Source: Coprothermobacterota bacterium
GTDB lineage: Bacteria; Caldisericota; JANLFM01
Reading direction: 5' to 3'
DNA: 8,217 nt
NCBI GenBank assembly: GCA_026389415.1
Contig: JAPLHX010000299.1
Coordinates: forward strand, 1 to 8,217
Below, piece by piece: positions 1 through 7,054 of this stretch. Made by a program: the position numbers and the translations under genes. The stretch's first letter is position 1, and each line of letters starts with the position of its first letter. Below the pieces are notes generated by a model. The model searched no databases. It worked only from the letters and a program-made list of their open reading frames with translations, and was not told where the DNA came from.

Positions 1-436
1 GCGTCGCTGAAGGAACCGGTATCTTCACCAGCGCCGCCCAGCGCAAGCGCGCCCGAGACGACCATCAAGGCGGAGGAGGATTCCATCTCCCATACTCCAT
101 AGCGATCCCTGCCGCGAGAGTTGGATTTCCCAGCCAGGAAACGAAGGGGGGCCACTGTCTAGTTAGGCCTTGATTCATCAATGATTTCGTCCGGGCAGAC
201 TTTCGTAGCTATTAACGGCGAAAATACAGTACATCCTACCGATTTTCCGCTGGACCGGGTCCTGACGGTATGTTCTCATCAGAGCGCGATCATCCGTTGT
301 GCTCCTCTCACTCGCGGTCGACTTGAGTGGAGGCTTGAATCCTCCATCACTGACCCGTACGGACCTCAAGCGAGGCTTCTGCTCCCACTGTAGGGCTAGC
401 CCAGTTCAAATGGACAGCATTGGCTGATCTCGCCGG
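1..436. other. Region downstream of herA without a recognised gene; structured
   Basis: No convincing gene. Two short frames are open to the left edge: plus 1-102 ending in EEDSISHTP, and minus from an ATG at 86 (MESSSALMVVSGALALGGAG...). I recognise neither, and they are opposite readings of the same bases. A third plus frame is open from 3 to 170. The frames at 178-369 (minus) and 181-393 (plus) have no motif, and their composition is less G+C-rich than the operon. Between 322 and 402 there are nested inverted repeats (separate entry). No T-rich terminator is seen after herA. A degraded mobile-element end is possible but unproven. Confidence 0.4.
322..370. repeat. Nested inverted repeats downstream of herA
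   Basis: CTTGAG (322-327) can pair with CTCAAG (365-370). Inside it TGGAGG (328-333) pairs with CCTCCA (341-346) around a 7-base loop, and CCGTACGG (355-362) is self-complementary. The pieces would fold into a branched structure on either strand. The palindrome GGGCTAGCCC lies close by at 393-402. No T-run follows, so it is not a standard terminator. A structured RNA or a transposon end would both fit. Confidence 0.5.
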
Positions 437-2149
437 CTAGAATCGGCGGAAAATATCCTCCACCTTGTGGCCGAGTTCCTCGTCGTCGGCCCATTCCTCC
501 CGACGGGTGGCCCAAGCCGGCATCGGAAAGTTCACCAGCACCGGCGCCGGGATGTCCGGCTGGTGCAGAACCATCGTACCCGGCTTGATGATGGTGGAGC
601 GTACCCGGAAAGCGCCGGAGAGGTAGTCATACTCCTTACTCTGACTTTCGGCGACGTCCAAGCGGCCGTTGACCTTGATGCTGGCGTTGGTCAGGATTCG
701 CTTCTCCACCTCGCTGGCGGACTGCTGGCAGCCGATCAGGATTACGCCCAGGCTGCGGCCGCGCTCGGCGATGTCCAGCAGCACATCCTGGATCGGGCTC
801 TTTCCCTCGCGGGGGGCATACTTGTTCAACTCGTCCAGCAAGAGAAAATAATAGGGGCGAGCCCCCTGCGCTTCCTTTTGCCGCATCAGCCGTTTCAGGG
901 TGGAACCGACGATGAACTTCTGGGCTACCGGCTTCAGGCCGGAGAGGTGAACCACGGTTAGGCGGTGGGCGTCGAAGTCGATCTTATGCGGGTTGGGCAC
1001 TTCCACGTCGGAACGCACCAGGTTCTTCAGAGCCTCCGCCGCCAGCCGCAGCTTGCGCAAGAAGGCATAGATGGTGGCGGAGTGCTCGATCCGGTCAAAC
1101 CAGCTCCGCTCGTTGTCGGCAACGTCCAGGTCTTCGCGCAGGGACTCGATCAGGGTGTAGAGATCGGTAATGGAACGTTCGCCCGCTCGAATGCCGGCCC
1201 AGGCGCCCTTGTCCTGCTCGGCTTTCTTCTCCAGGCGCGCGGTGATGGAGCTGATACAGCCGGCCATGTTGGCCGTCTCCTGGTCGGGATCGGCGAACAG
1301 AAAGGGCAGCAGTTGCTCCTGGGCAAATTCGCGCATCGTCCAGCAGAATGGAGCTACGCCCTCCTTGCGCTGCTGCGTGGCGGGAGTCAGCGGACCCAGT
1401 CCCTCGGCGGGCGCGGCCCAGAAGGACAAGTCGTCGAAGGGTTGCATCGGCAATCCCATCTTTTGGTAGATCACGTTGTCGCGCTCGGTCAGGAGACGAT
1501 TGGGCTTGTCCAGGAACAGCATATCCTCCCCTTTGACGTTGAAGGCAATCAGGTGGGCGTTGGCCCGGTCCGAGGGTGGAACGGCGCCGATGCCCTCGTA
1601 GTGCAGCAGGGAGTAGAGTAGGAAGAGGGCATAGGTCGTTTTCGTGGCCACCCCGGAGACGCCGGAGATGGAGGCATGCGCTCCCTTGCTGCCGTTGAGA
1701 AACTCGAAGTTAACGAAGAAGGGTTGCTGGTTACGCATCACGCCCGCCGGGATGCGCTGGGCCATCCGGGCGAAGGAGAGGGCGTCCTCTAGTTCAGCCC
1801 CCTTGGCGCGGTAGACCAGATCGGTGGGCCGGGGAGAAACGAAGATCTCCGGCGTGATCTGGGTGACCTGCACCTTGCCGACGTAAGCCGTGCTGGCCGG
1901 CAGGATCCCTTGGCGCACGATCTGGATGTCGCTGTCGAACTGAATCCCCTCGTGGTACTGGCTCACCTCGCAAACCGTGCCGTAGAAGCGGACGGAGGTG
2001 ACCCCAGAATATCCATCGATCCGAGAGTCGACATAGACCACGTCGTCCAGCTCCAGATATTGGCCGCTCTCCACAATCACGTAGTACTCCAGCGTGCTGG
2101 CGGCCTTGTTCCCCAATACGTAGCCGATCGGGCAAGATGCTTCCGTCAT
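437..2149 (-). CDS. herA: HerA-type hexameric DNA translocase ATPase
   Basis: 570-aa FtsK/HerA-superfamily ATPase, expected to pump duplex DNA into NurA. Residues 1-100 look like the beta-rich HAS-barrel of HerA. The RecA-like core follows: P-loop region SGVSGVATKTTY at 162-173 (K170), Walker B FLLLDE at 435-440 (D439, E440), arginine-finger candidates R463 and R465 in AERGRSLG, and a sensor-like GCQQ at 473-476. A helical insertion lies between the Walker motifs (about 260-390). The P-loop is odd: the residue before K170 is Thr instead of Gly. I chose ATG 2149, which has AGGAGG five bases upstream; the in-frame ATG at 2164 sits in the ATGA overlap with nurA and would add only MKEER. A longer open frame to 2392 lies inside nurA and is probably not translated. 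It is the last gene of the operon. The HerA call is strong because of its place beside nurA; the protein alone could be called a DUF87 ATPase. Confidence 0.9.
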   Translation of the reverse strand: MTEASCPIGYVLGNKAASTLEYYVIVESGQYLELDDVVYVDSRIDGYSGVTSVRFYGTVCEVSQYHEGIQFDSDIQIVRQGILPASTAYVGKVQVTQITPEIFVSPRPTDLVYRAKGAELEDALSFARMAQRIPAGVMRNQQPFFVNFEFLNGSKGAHASISGVSGVATKTTYALFLLYSLLHYEGIGAVPPSDRANAHLIAFNVKGEDMLFLDKPNRLLTERDNVIYQKMGLPMQPFDDLSFWAAPAEGLGPLTPATQQRKEGVAPFCWTMREFAQEQLLPFLFADPDQETANMAGCISSITARLEKKAEQDKGAWAGIRAGERSITDLYTLIESLREDLDVADNERSWFDRIEHSATIYAFLRKLRLAAEALKNLVRSDVEVPNPHKIDFDAHRLTVVHLSGLKPVAQKFIVGSTLKRLMRQKEAQGARPYYFLLLDELNKYAPREGKSPIQDVLLDIAERGRSLGVILIGCQQSASEVEKRILTNASIKVNGRLDVAESQSKEYDYLSGAFRVRSTIIKPGTMVLHQPDIPAPVLVNFPMPAWATRREEWADDEELGHKVEDIFRRF

Positions 2150-2154
2150 CCGTT

Positions 2155-2160
2155 CCTCCT
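2155..2160 (-). promoter_or_regulatory. Ribosome binding site of herA
   Basis: AGGAGG on the minus strand, 5 bases before the ATG at 2149 and immediately after the nurA stop. It favours the 570-aa HerA over starts at 2164 or further upstream inside nurA. Confidence 0.75.
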
Positions 2161-3150
2161 TCATTCTTTGGCCAAGGTAGCCAGGATCCGGCTGCGAAGG
2201 AGATTGACGTCTCCTAGCCGGTTCTTCAAAGCTTGTTCCAACGCCGCTACCGGATACAGGTTCTGCGGTGCGCGCCGGTCGGCCCAGAGGTTGCTGGCGA
2301 AGCGCAAGGCCGCGCGGGCAGCGTGCTCGGCCAAGTCCTGAGCCTGCGACAAGGACATGTAAGGCAACTCCACCCGGGCCAGATTGGACCAAGGGGAGGA
2401 ATAGGGCGAAAGCGGCTGTAGCCGCAGGAAGAAGCTCAGCTTGCTGATGTCGCTATCCGGGTAACGGATGGCAAAGAGATGGGTCCGCTGGCTATATTTC
2501 AGCGTGGCTACGGCTTTCAGTTCGTCGCCCGTCAGGTAGAACTCCCGCACACTTTTGATCAATCCGGCCAGCTTGCCGCTTTCATCCACCAGCGTGCGTT
2601 CGTAGGGGATCGGGCCGTCGGCCAGCACCAAGTTGATGCCGGGGTCTTTGACCAATACGGCTGCCAACTCGCCTTCCCCAGCCCGCATCCAGTCGGTCAA
2701 GGCATGGTGAAAATCGGCGGGATCGCGCTGTACGGAACGCACGGTATAGACTAGGCGGGAGGGATCGTGTGGTGTTGACTGGAGTGTGATGGTGGATTCC
2801 GCCAGGTCGGCAGCGTTCGTGATGAAATAGCGGAAGACTTGCAGGTCCATCAACGAGGAAAGCAGATCGTGGGGACGCGCTCCTTCCATTCTCAACGCAC
2901 CCCAGGCTACCGCGCCGAACAGACCAAAGCGGGGCACCTCTCCGTCCACGGTAGCGTGCATCTCCACCCGGGGCGTACCGTCCACGAAGGCCACCGCGCC
3001 AATCGGCGCCGGGAGTAGGATCGGAACGCAACCGAAACAGCCGGCAGGGCTTTCCACGTCGACCTGCACCTGGTACTTGCGTGGAGCCTCGGCGGCGGTT
3101 TCCACCGCCCCGGAGTAAGCGCTTTGCCACAGATCGGGCTTGATTCTCAC
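2161..3150 (-). CDS. nurA: NurA-domain 5'-3' nuclease
   Basis: 329-aa NurA nuclease, the partner of HerA; in the family a dimer docks on the HerA hexamer and degrades DNA fed through it during end resection. Visible motifs: an acidic residue in AVAFVDGT (D57), a second in LVLADGP (D178), a Lys at 199 in GLIKS, and the C-terminal family block DRRAPQNLYP at 291-300 followed by LGD at 312-314. D57 and D178 would bind the catalytic metals. I chose the GTG start at 3150: it overlaps the sbcC stop as GTGA and has GAGGGAG seven bases upstream. A TTG at 3183 would add 11 residues that lie inside sbcC and carry no family motif. Its TGA stop is part of the ATGA at 2161-2164, next to the herA ribosome binding site. 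NurA sequences diverge strongly, but the motifs and the adjacent HerA make the call firm. Confidence 0.9.
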   Translation of the reverse strand: MRIKPDLWQSAYSGAVETAAEAPRKYQVQVDVESPAGCFGCVPILLPAPIGAVAFVDGTPRVEMHATVDGEVPRFGLFGAVAWGALRMEGARPHDLLSSLMDLQVFRYFITNAADLAESTITLQSTPHDPSRLVYTVRSVQRDPADFHHALTDWMRAGEGELAAVLVKDPGINLVLADGPIPYERTLVDESGKLAGLIKSVREFYLTGDELKAVATLKYSQRTHLFAIRYPDSDISKLSFFLRLQPLSPYSSPWSNLARVELPYMSLSQAQDLAEHAARAALRFASNLWADRRAPQNLYPVAALEQALKNRLGDVNLLRSRILATLAKE

Positions 3151-5777
3151 GCTTGCGCTCCCTCTGCCAGCAGGCGAGAGCAACCGTTGTCGTTGACCAC
3201 CTGCAGCACGCGCTCGAAGCGGGCCACCAGGTCCTGGCGATGGGTGATGATGCCGATCTGCAGATTCTCCCCTTTCAGCGTCTCCAACACGTCCGCCACC
3301 TCTTGCAACGTTTGGGCGTCCAGCGTGCTGAACCCTTCGTCGATGAAGAAGCTATTCAACTGGCGGTTACGGGAAAGAAAATCCTTGACGGAAAGGGCCA
3401 AAGCCAGTGAAGCCAAAAAGGTTTCCCCGCCGGAAAGCATGGTGATCGCCCGCGGCGGGGCAGTGGAGTAACCGTCTTCCACCAGCAGGTCGTCGTCTTC
3501 GTCCAGCTGCAATCGGTAGCGTCCGCGGGACAGCGTTTGTAGACGTTCGTTGGTCCGAGCCAGCAGGTGGTCGAGGATCGCGGAGGAGACGAACTGGATG
3601 ATCTCGGTGGTGCTGAAGTCGCGGGCAATAGTTTGATAAACAGTCGTTTCCGCGGCCAGCTGTTCCCGCTGGCTGGACAGCTTCTCCCAGTTCGCTTTGC
3701 GCTCCAGCAGGACGCCGGTTTCCTGCTTCCAGTGGCCAATCCGGGTGGCCAACTCGTCGGTGCGCGTTTTGTGTTCGGCCTCTTCCTTTTGTTTGGCGAA
3801 GAGCGCCTCCGGGTGGAAAGGATTGGCGTTCAACTCTTTGGCCAGTGGTTCCCACAGCGTCTCCGTCTGGATCCGTTCCTGGCGGAATTGGTCCAGTGCC
3901 TTCTGTTCGCGTGCAATCTCCTCCATGGTTTTGGCGAAGGGCAACGCTTCTTCCCAGGAAGGAAAGCCGGCAGCCTGGGCCTGTTCGGTTAACTGCCGGG
4001 TCAAGACATCGCGTTGGTGGATGATGGCCTCCCACTCTCCGCCGAGCTTGGCGGCATCGGCCTGGGCCGCCTGGCAGGCCTTTTGGGCCTGCCCCACCTG
4101 CCGGTCCTGTTCTACAAGCCATTGCTCCAGCGCGCGTTGTTGTTGTTCCAGCGTTTGTTGTTGTCGCAGCAGATCTTTCTTGCGGCCTTCCAGCAGTTCC
4201 ACGGCGTCAGCAGATTGCGCTTCCGGACCCAGTTTTTCCGCCTCCTGGGCCAGCATGCGCTCCCACTCCGCCACCTTCTCCCGTGCGCTTCGCAGTGATT
4301 CCCCGGTGTGCTCCAGGCTGGTTTTCAGCGCAGCCAGCTCCGTGTCGAGAGCGGCGACGGCATGTTGCGCCTTCTCGAACGCGGTGCGAGCTTTTTGCAA
4401 GGCGTGTTCCGCTTCCACCAGATGCGTCGGTGCATGCGGCAGGAAGCGCTGAATCGTGTTGCCGCAGATCGGGCAGACATCCCCCGGCTTCAGGTCTTTG
4501 ATCAAGACCTCGGCGGCCGAGTTCCGCGTGGCCTCTCGGACGGCTGCTTCAACCTGGTCGCGCACCTGGCCGGCTTCAACCAGCAGGGCGGCTTTTTGCC
4601 TCCGTTCGGTTTGCTTGGTTTCTAGCAGAGAGGAAAACTTGTCCTGGTCCCGCTGGGCTTTCTCTGCCGCCTGCTGGTAGTTCTGTAGCTGGGAATGGGC
4701 ATTCGTGAAGCGGGCGGCAATCACCAGCTTGGCATGGGTCTCTTCCAGCGACTGCCGCAGCTCCGACAACCGTTCGGGCCATCGCTCTTGCTGCGGTTGA
4801 CGCTGTCGCTCCTGCCGCTGGCGATCCAATTCTGCCACCGTGCGGACTCCCTCGGCGCACAGCGTTCGGGCGCTCTGCAGCCGGTCTGCCAGTCCCTTCT
4901 GCTGTTGTTTGTTGTCGTTCAATTGTCGCGCCAATGGCTCGATCACGCTGGCCTTTCGCGCTTGTTCCAGGGCAAGCGAACGCTTGCCCTGGGAAGGTTC
5001 TTGGGCGATCAAAGCATCCCGTTTGGCTTCCAGGTCCGTCAAGGTCTTCCTCTTTTGCGCCCGCCCAACCAACTCATCCAGCGTTTGCCGCACGACGGAC
5101 AAGGCATCGGTCTCCTGCTGCAGTTGTTGTTGGAGCTCGTTGCCTTGTCGTTCCCGCTCCGCCAATGACTCAACGGAGAATTGGGCGGGGTCGGTTCCCT
5201 CCAGTTGCTTACAGACCGTTTCCTCCTGCGCTTCCAACTTTCTCTTGCGGCTGGTAGCGGCTTTACCGATCTCTTCGTAGATGTCCAAACCGAGCAGATT
5301 CACCAGGATCTGCCGCCGCTGGCGGGGCTGGGATGGCTTAAGGAAGCGATCGTACTGGCCCTGCGGCAGCAGGATCACCCGGGTGAATACCTCGAAATCC
5401 ATGTGCAGCAACTGCCGCTCCAAATACTCGTTGAATTCAGTCTTGAGGGTCAGGGGTAGCGGTGTGCCGTTCCTTAGCAGCTTGAAGTCCACTCGCGCCG
5501 GGCGACCCTGGCGTATCACCTGGTATTCGTCGGCGCCCAATTGGAAGGTGAGAGCCACCCGGAAGTCCTGCGCGCCGCTGCGCAGGATGTTCTCCTTGAC
5601 TTCGTTTTTGCCCAGGCGGGGGATGCGGCCGTAGAGGGCGTAGCAAATGGCATCGATCAACGAGGTTTTGCCGGCACCGGTCGGACCTGCAATGGCAAAG
5701 AGGTCCAGGTCGGCGAAGTTCTGCTCCAGTTGTTTCCAGGAGATGAAGTTTTCCAGCTCAAGCCGCAGGATGCGCAC
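3147..5777 (-). CDS. sbcC: Rad50/SbcC-type SMC-like ATPase
   Basis: 876-aa ABC/SMC-like ATPase, the DNA-end tethering partner of Mre11. Seen in order: Walker A GPTGAGKT at 31-38; Q-loop LLPQGQYDRF (Q139); a long Gln/Glu/Arg-rich coiled coil, about 170-720; the zinc hook CPIC (C435 and C438) near the middle of the coil, where two Rad50 molecules would join through one zinc; the ABC signature LSGGE at 781-785; Walker B FFIDEGFSTLD with D813 and E814; and the switch His H846 in ITHRQ. Every catalytic element is present. The size is near archaeal Rad50 (about 880) and shorter than E. coli SbcC (1048), because the coiled coil is shorter. The GTG start at 5777 has AGGAGG six bases upstream, inside the end of sbcD. 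Its TGA stop overlaps the GTG start of nurA. It is certainly an SbcC/Rad50 family member. Confidence 0.96.
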   Translation of the reverse strand: MRILRLELENFISWKQLEQNFADLDLFAIAGPTGAGKTSLIDAICYALYGRIPRLGKNEVKENILRSGAQDFRVALTFQLGADEYQVIRQGRPARVDFKLLRNGTPLPLTLKTEFNEYLERQLLHMDFEVFTRVILLPQGQYDRFLKPSQPRQRRQILVNLLGLDIYEEIGKAATSRKRKLEAQEETVCKQLEGTDPAQFSVESLAERERQGNELQQQLQQETDALSVVRQTLDELVGRAQKRKTLTDLEAKRDALIAQEPSQGKRSLALEQARKASVIEPLARQLNDNKQQQKGLADRLQSARTLCAEGVRTVAELDRQRQERQRQPQQERWPERLSELRQSLEETHAKLVIAARFTNAHSQLQNYQQAAEKAQRDQDKFSSLLETKQTERRQKAALLVEAGQVRDQVEAAVREATRNSAAEVLIKDLKPGDVCPICGNTIQRFLPHAPTHLVEAEHALQKARTAFEKAQHAVAALDTELAALKTSLEHTGESLRSAREKVAEWERMLAQEAEKLGPEAQSADAVELLEGRKKDLLRQQQTLEQQQRALEQWLVEQDRQVGQAQKACQAAQADAAKLGGEWEAIIHQRDVLTRQLTEQAQAAGFPSWEEALPFAKTMEEIAREQKALDQFRQERIQTETLWEPLAKELNANPFHPEALFAKQKEEAEHKTRTDELATRIGHWKQETGVLLERKANWEKLSSQREQLAAETTVYQTIARDFSTTEIIQFVSSAILDHLLARTNERLQTLSRGRYRLQLDEDDDLLVEDGYSTAPPRAITMLSGGETFLASLALALSVKDFLSRNRQLNSFFIDEGFSTLDAQTLQEVADVLETLKGENLQIGIITHRQDLVARFERVLQVVNDNGCSRLLAEGAQA
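3158..3164 (-). promoter_or_regulatory. Ribosome binding site of nurA
   Basis: GAGGGAG on the minus strand, 7 bases before the GTG at 3150 and inside the end of sbcC. It decides for the GTG start in the GTGA overlap over the TTG at 3183. Confidence 0.65.
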
Positions 5778-6906
5778 CGGTGACCTCCTCGTAAAGCTGC
5801 TCGATCGCCTTCAGCACTTCCTCTCCGGCCTCCGGGCGGAAGCGGCGGTAGATCACTTCCACCGCCTGCAGGCTGGTGTCAGCTAGGCTATCCAACTGGG
5901 GGCGGTCCGCTCGGGTTTCCTCCGGGCGCTGGATATCCACCTTAATCACGTTAGGATAGCGGCCGCGGATCTCTGGGACCAGCCCCTCCGATTCCGTTTC
6001 CACTCTCAACTGCAATCGAACGTAACCTGGACGGTGGGCGTAGGGCTCCAGAGCTTGCCAGACCTCGTCCTGGGTGGCGGCAACGGTCCACAAGGGAAGG
6101 GCGGACTGCAACGGGACGAACTGGGCATCAGTGCGGATACGTTCAATTTCCACCAGATAAAACCCCTTTTCAATCCCGGTCTCGCCGAAGTTCAACCGGA
6201 AAAGGGAACCGGCGTAAAAGGTTTGGGCGGGGGCTTGCACCACTTGTTGGTGACGATGAACGTGACCCAAAGCCACGTAGTGTACGTTGGGGGGCAGGTT
6301 TTGCGGCGGGATGGAAAAGAAAGGAAGGACCGTGCCCGGTCGCTCGGTTTCGCTGATCCGGGCTCCGGCGATCATCAGGTGACTGGTGAAGACATTTAGG
6401 GCATCGATGTCGGCGTGCCGTGAGAGGTAACGGAGCAACTGGGAGACGCGCTCGATGTATTGGCCGCGCAAGTCATCGCCTGCTGTCTTCAAGTCCATCA
6501 GTAGGCGCTCGTGCGGATAGGGGAGGGCGATCACCACCACCGGTTCGTCCCGCTGGCTGCGGAAGCGGAGGACAGCGTCCTCGGCCGGCTTCTCAAAAAC
6601 CGTGACCTGACCCAATGCCAACAGGTTTTTTGGCGGTTCCAGCGTCTTACCGTCGTGGTTTCCGGCCAGCACCAACGAGCGGATGCCGGTCTGGGCCAGG
6701 CGGGAAAAGAAGTCGTACACCATTTTGGTGGCCCAACTCGGCGGCAGCGGGTTGTCGAACAGGTCACCGGCCACGAGCAGCAGATCCACCGACTCTCGCA
6801 CGGCAGCTTCGTACAACTCGTCCAGGAGCTTTCCGGTCTCCTCCTGACGATTAATGCCTAGCAGTTCGTTGCCGACGTGCCAATCCGCAGTGTGGAGGAT
6901 ACGCAC
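5758..6906 (-). CDS. sbcD: Mre11/SbcD-type DNA double-strand-break nuclease
   Basis: 382-aa metallophosphoesterase nuclease that, with Rad50/SbcC, binds and trims DNA ends (Mn-dependent 3'-5' exonuclease and endonuclease in the family; cytoplasmic). All phosphoesterase motifs are visible: D8 and H10 in TADWH, GDLFD at 47-51, GNHD at 82-85, H176 in TSHLM, and GHVH at 214-217, so the active site looks intact. The C-terminal 100 residues would form the capping and Rad50-binding regions. The start is GTG at 6906: it gives the family N-terminus MRILHTADWH and is preceded by AAAGGGG with a 7-base spacer. It is the first gene of a four-gene repair operon, and its last 20 bases overlap sbcC. The length is typical of bacterial SbcD and archaeal Mre11. 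Family assignment is very secure; whether to call it Mre11 or SbcD is a matter of convention. Confidence 0.96.
   Translation of the reverse strand: MRILHTADWHVGNELLGINRQEETGKLLDELYEAAVRESVDLLLVAGDLFDNPLPPSWATKMVYDFFSRLAQTGIRSLVLAGNHDGKTLEPPKNLLALGQVTVFEKPAEDAVLRFRSQRDEPVVVIALPYPHERLLMDLKTAGDDLRGQYIERVSQLLRYLSRHADIDALNVFTSHLMIAGARISETERPGTVLPFFSIPPQNLPPNVHYVALGHVHRHQQVVQAPAQTFYAGSLFRLNFGETGIEKGFYLVEIERIRTDAQFVPLQSALPLWTVAATQDEVWQALEPYAHRPGYVRLQLRVETESEGLVPEIRGRYPNVIKVDIQRPEETRADRPQLDSLADTSLQAVEVIYRRFRPEAGEEVLKAIEQLYEEVTGAHPAA
5784..5789 (-). promoter_or_regulatory. Ribosome binding site of sbcC
   Basis: AGGAGG on the minus strand, 6 bases before the GTG at 5777, lying inside the last codons of sbcD. 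It is a full-strength Shine-Dalgarno sequence and fixes the overlapping start. Confidence 0.8.
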
Positions 6907-6913
6907 ACTTTCA

Positions 6914-6920
6914 CCCCTTT
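6914..6920 (-). promoter_or_regulatory. Ribosome binding site of sbcD
   Basis: AAAGGGG on the minus strand, 7 bases before the GTG at 6906. It supports this start over any downstream codon. Confidence 0.6.
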
Positions 6921-6954
6921 CTCTGCCGGTTCACTCGAGGATGCCGCCCGTCCC

Positions 6955-6972
6955 CTGACAACTCATTGTCAG
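6955..6972. promoter_or_regulatory. Perfect inverted repeat in the operon leader (operator or hairpin)
   Basis: CTGACAA-CTCA-TTGTCAG: two perfect 7-base arms around a 4-base loop. It lies just downstream of the predicted transcription start and about 50 bases before sbcD. It could be a repressor site (a roadblock position) or a small hairpin in the mRNA leader. It does not match the E. coli or Bacillus LexA box that I know, so an SOS link cannot be claimed. Confidence 0.5.
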
Positions 6973-6975
6973 TCG

Positions 6976-6989
6976 ATCGTACCAACGAT
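6976..6989. promoter_or_regulatory. Second inverted repeat overlapping the -10 edge
   Basis: ATCGT-ACCA-ACGAT: 5-base arms around a 4-base centre, ending inside the predicted -10 hexamer and spanning the likely start site. Together with the 6955-6972 dyad it forms two neighbouring palindromes three bases apart with equal 4-base centres. This could be an operator pair, but 5-base arms can occur by chance. Confidence 0.3.
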
Positions 6990-6996
6990 TTTAGCA
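6988..6996 (-). promoter_or_regulatory. Extended -10 promoter element of the repair operon
   Basis: On the minus strand this reads TGCTAAAAT, a TGn extension plus a TAAAAT -10 hexamer. No good -35 is seen at the usual spacing (CTCACC at 7012-7017 is the nearest, 18 bases away), which fits an extended -10 promoter. Transcription would start near 6981, giving a leader of about 75 bases before the sbcD GTG. It lies 59 bases or more past the stop of the upstream pseudogene. Assignment is by pattern only. Confidence 0.45.
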
Positions 6997-7020
6997 TCCT
7001 CCCCGAGATAGGGTGAGGAT
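6996..7020. other. Stem-loop between pseudogene and repair operon
   Basis: ATCCTC-CCC (6996-7004), loop GAGATA, then GGG and GAGGAT (7011-7013 and 7015-7020) form a 9-pair stem with one bulged base. It sits after the pseudogene stop and directly upstream of the -10. It could be the 3' end structure of the upstream transcript, but neither strand shows a T-run after it, so I do not call it an intrinsic terminator. Confidence 0.4.
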
Positions 7021-7054
7021 AGATGAACCCAGTGAAATAGGATCCCTCCCTTGA

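Noticed and set aside
1..100. Partial gene at the left edge, either strand
   Set aside because: Both strands are open over about 30 codons and neither peptide is recognisable; too short to choose between them.
328..346. Intrinsic terminator for the repair operon
   Set aside because: A 6-pair hairpin exists but no T-run follows on the minus strand, and it lies about 90 bases past the herA stop.
467..1621. Long plus-strand frames opposite herA
   Set aside because: They are antisense shadows of a high-G+C gene, without domain motifs or ribosome binding sites.
2150..2392. N-terminal extension of HerA by 81 residues upstream of ATG 2149
   Set aside because: It lies within nurA in another frame, has no HerA-like sequence, and the AGGAGG before 2149 marks a much better start.
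3151..3183. TTG start adding 11 residues to NurA
   Set aside because: Rare start codon inside sbcC; the GTG at 3150 has a proper ribosome binding site and a stop-start overlap.
3567..5783. Several plus-strand frames of 90-250 codons opposite sbcC
   Set aside because: They are mirror readings of the Gln/Leu-rich coiled coil; low complexity and no recognisable family.
437..6906. HerA-NurA as a phage-defence system
   Set aside because: No Sir2, DUF4297 or other toxin-like partner is present; the linkage with Mre11-Rad50 fits recombination repair better.
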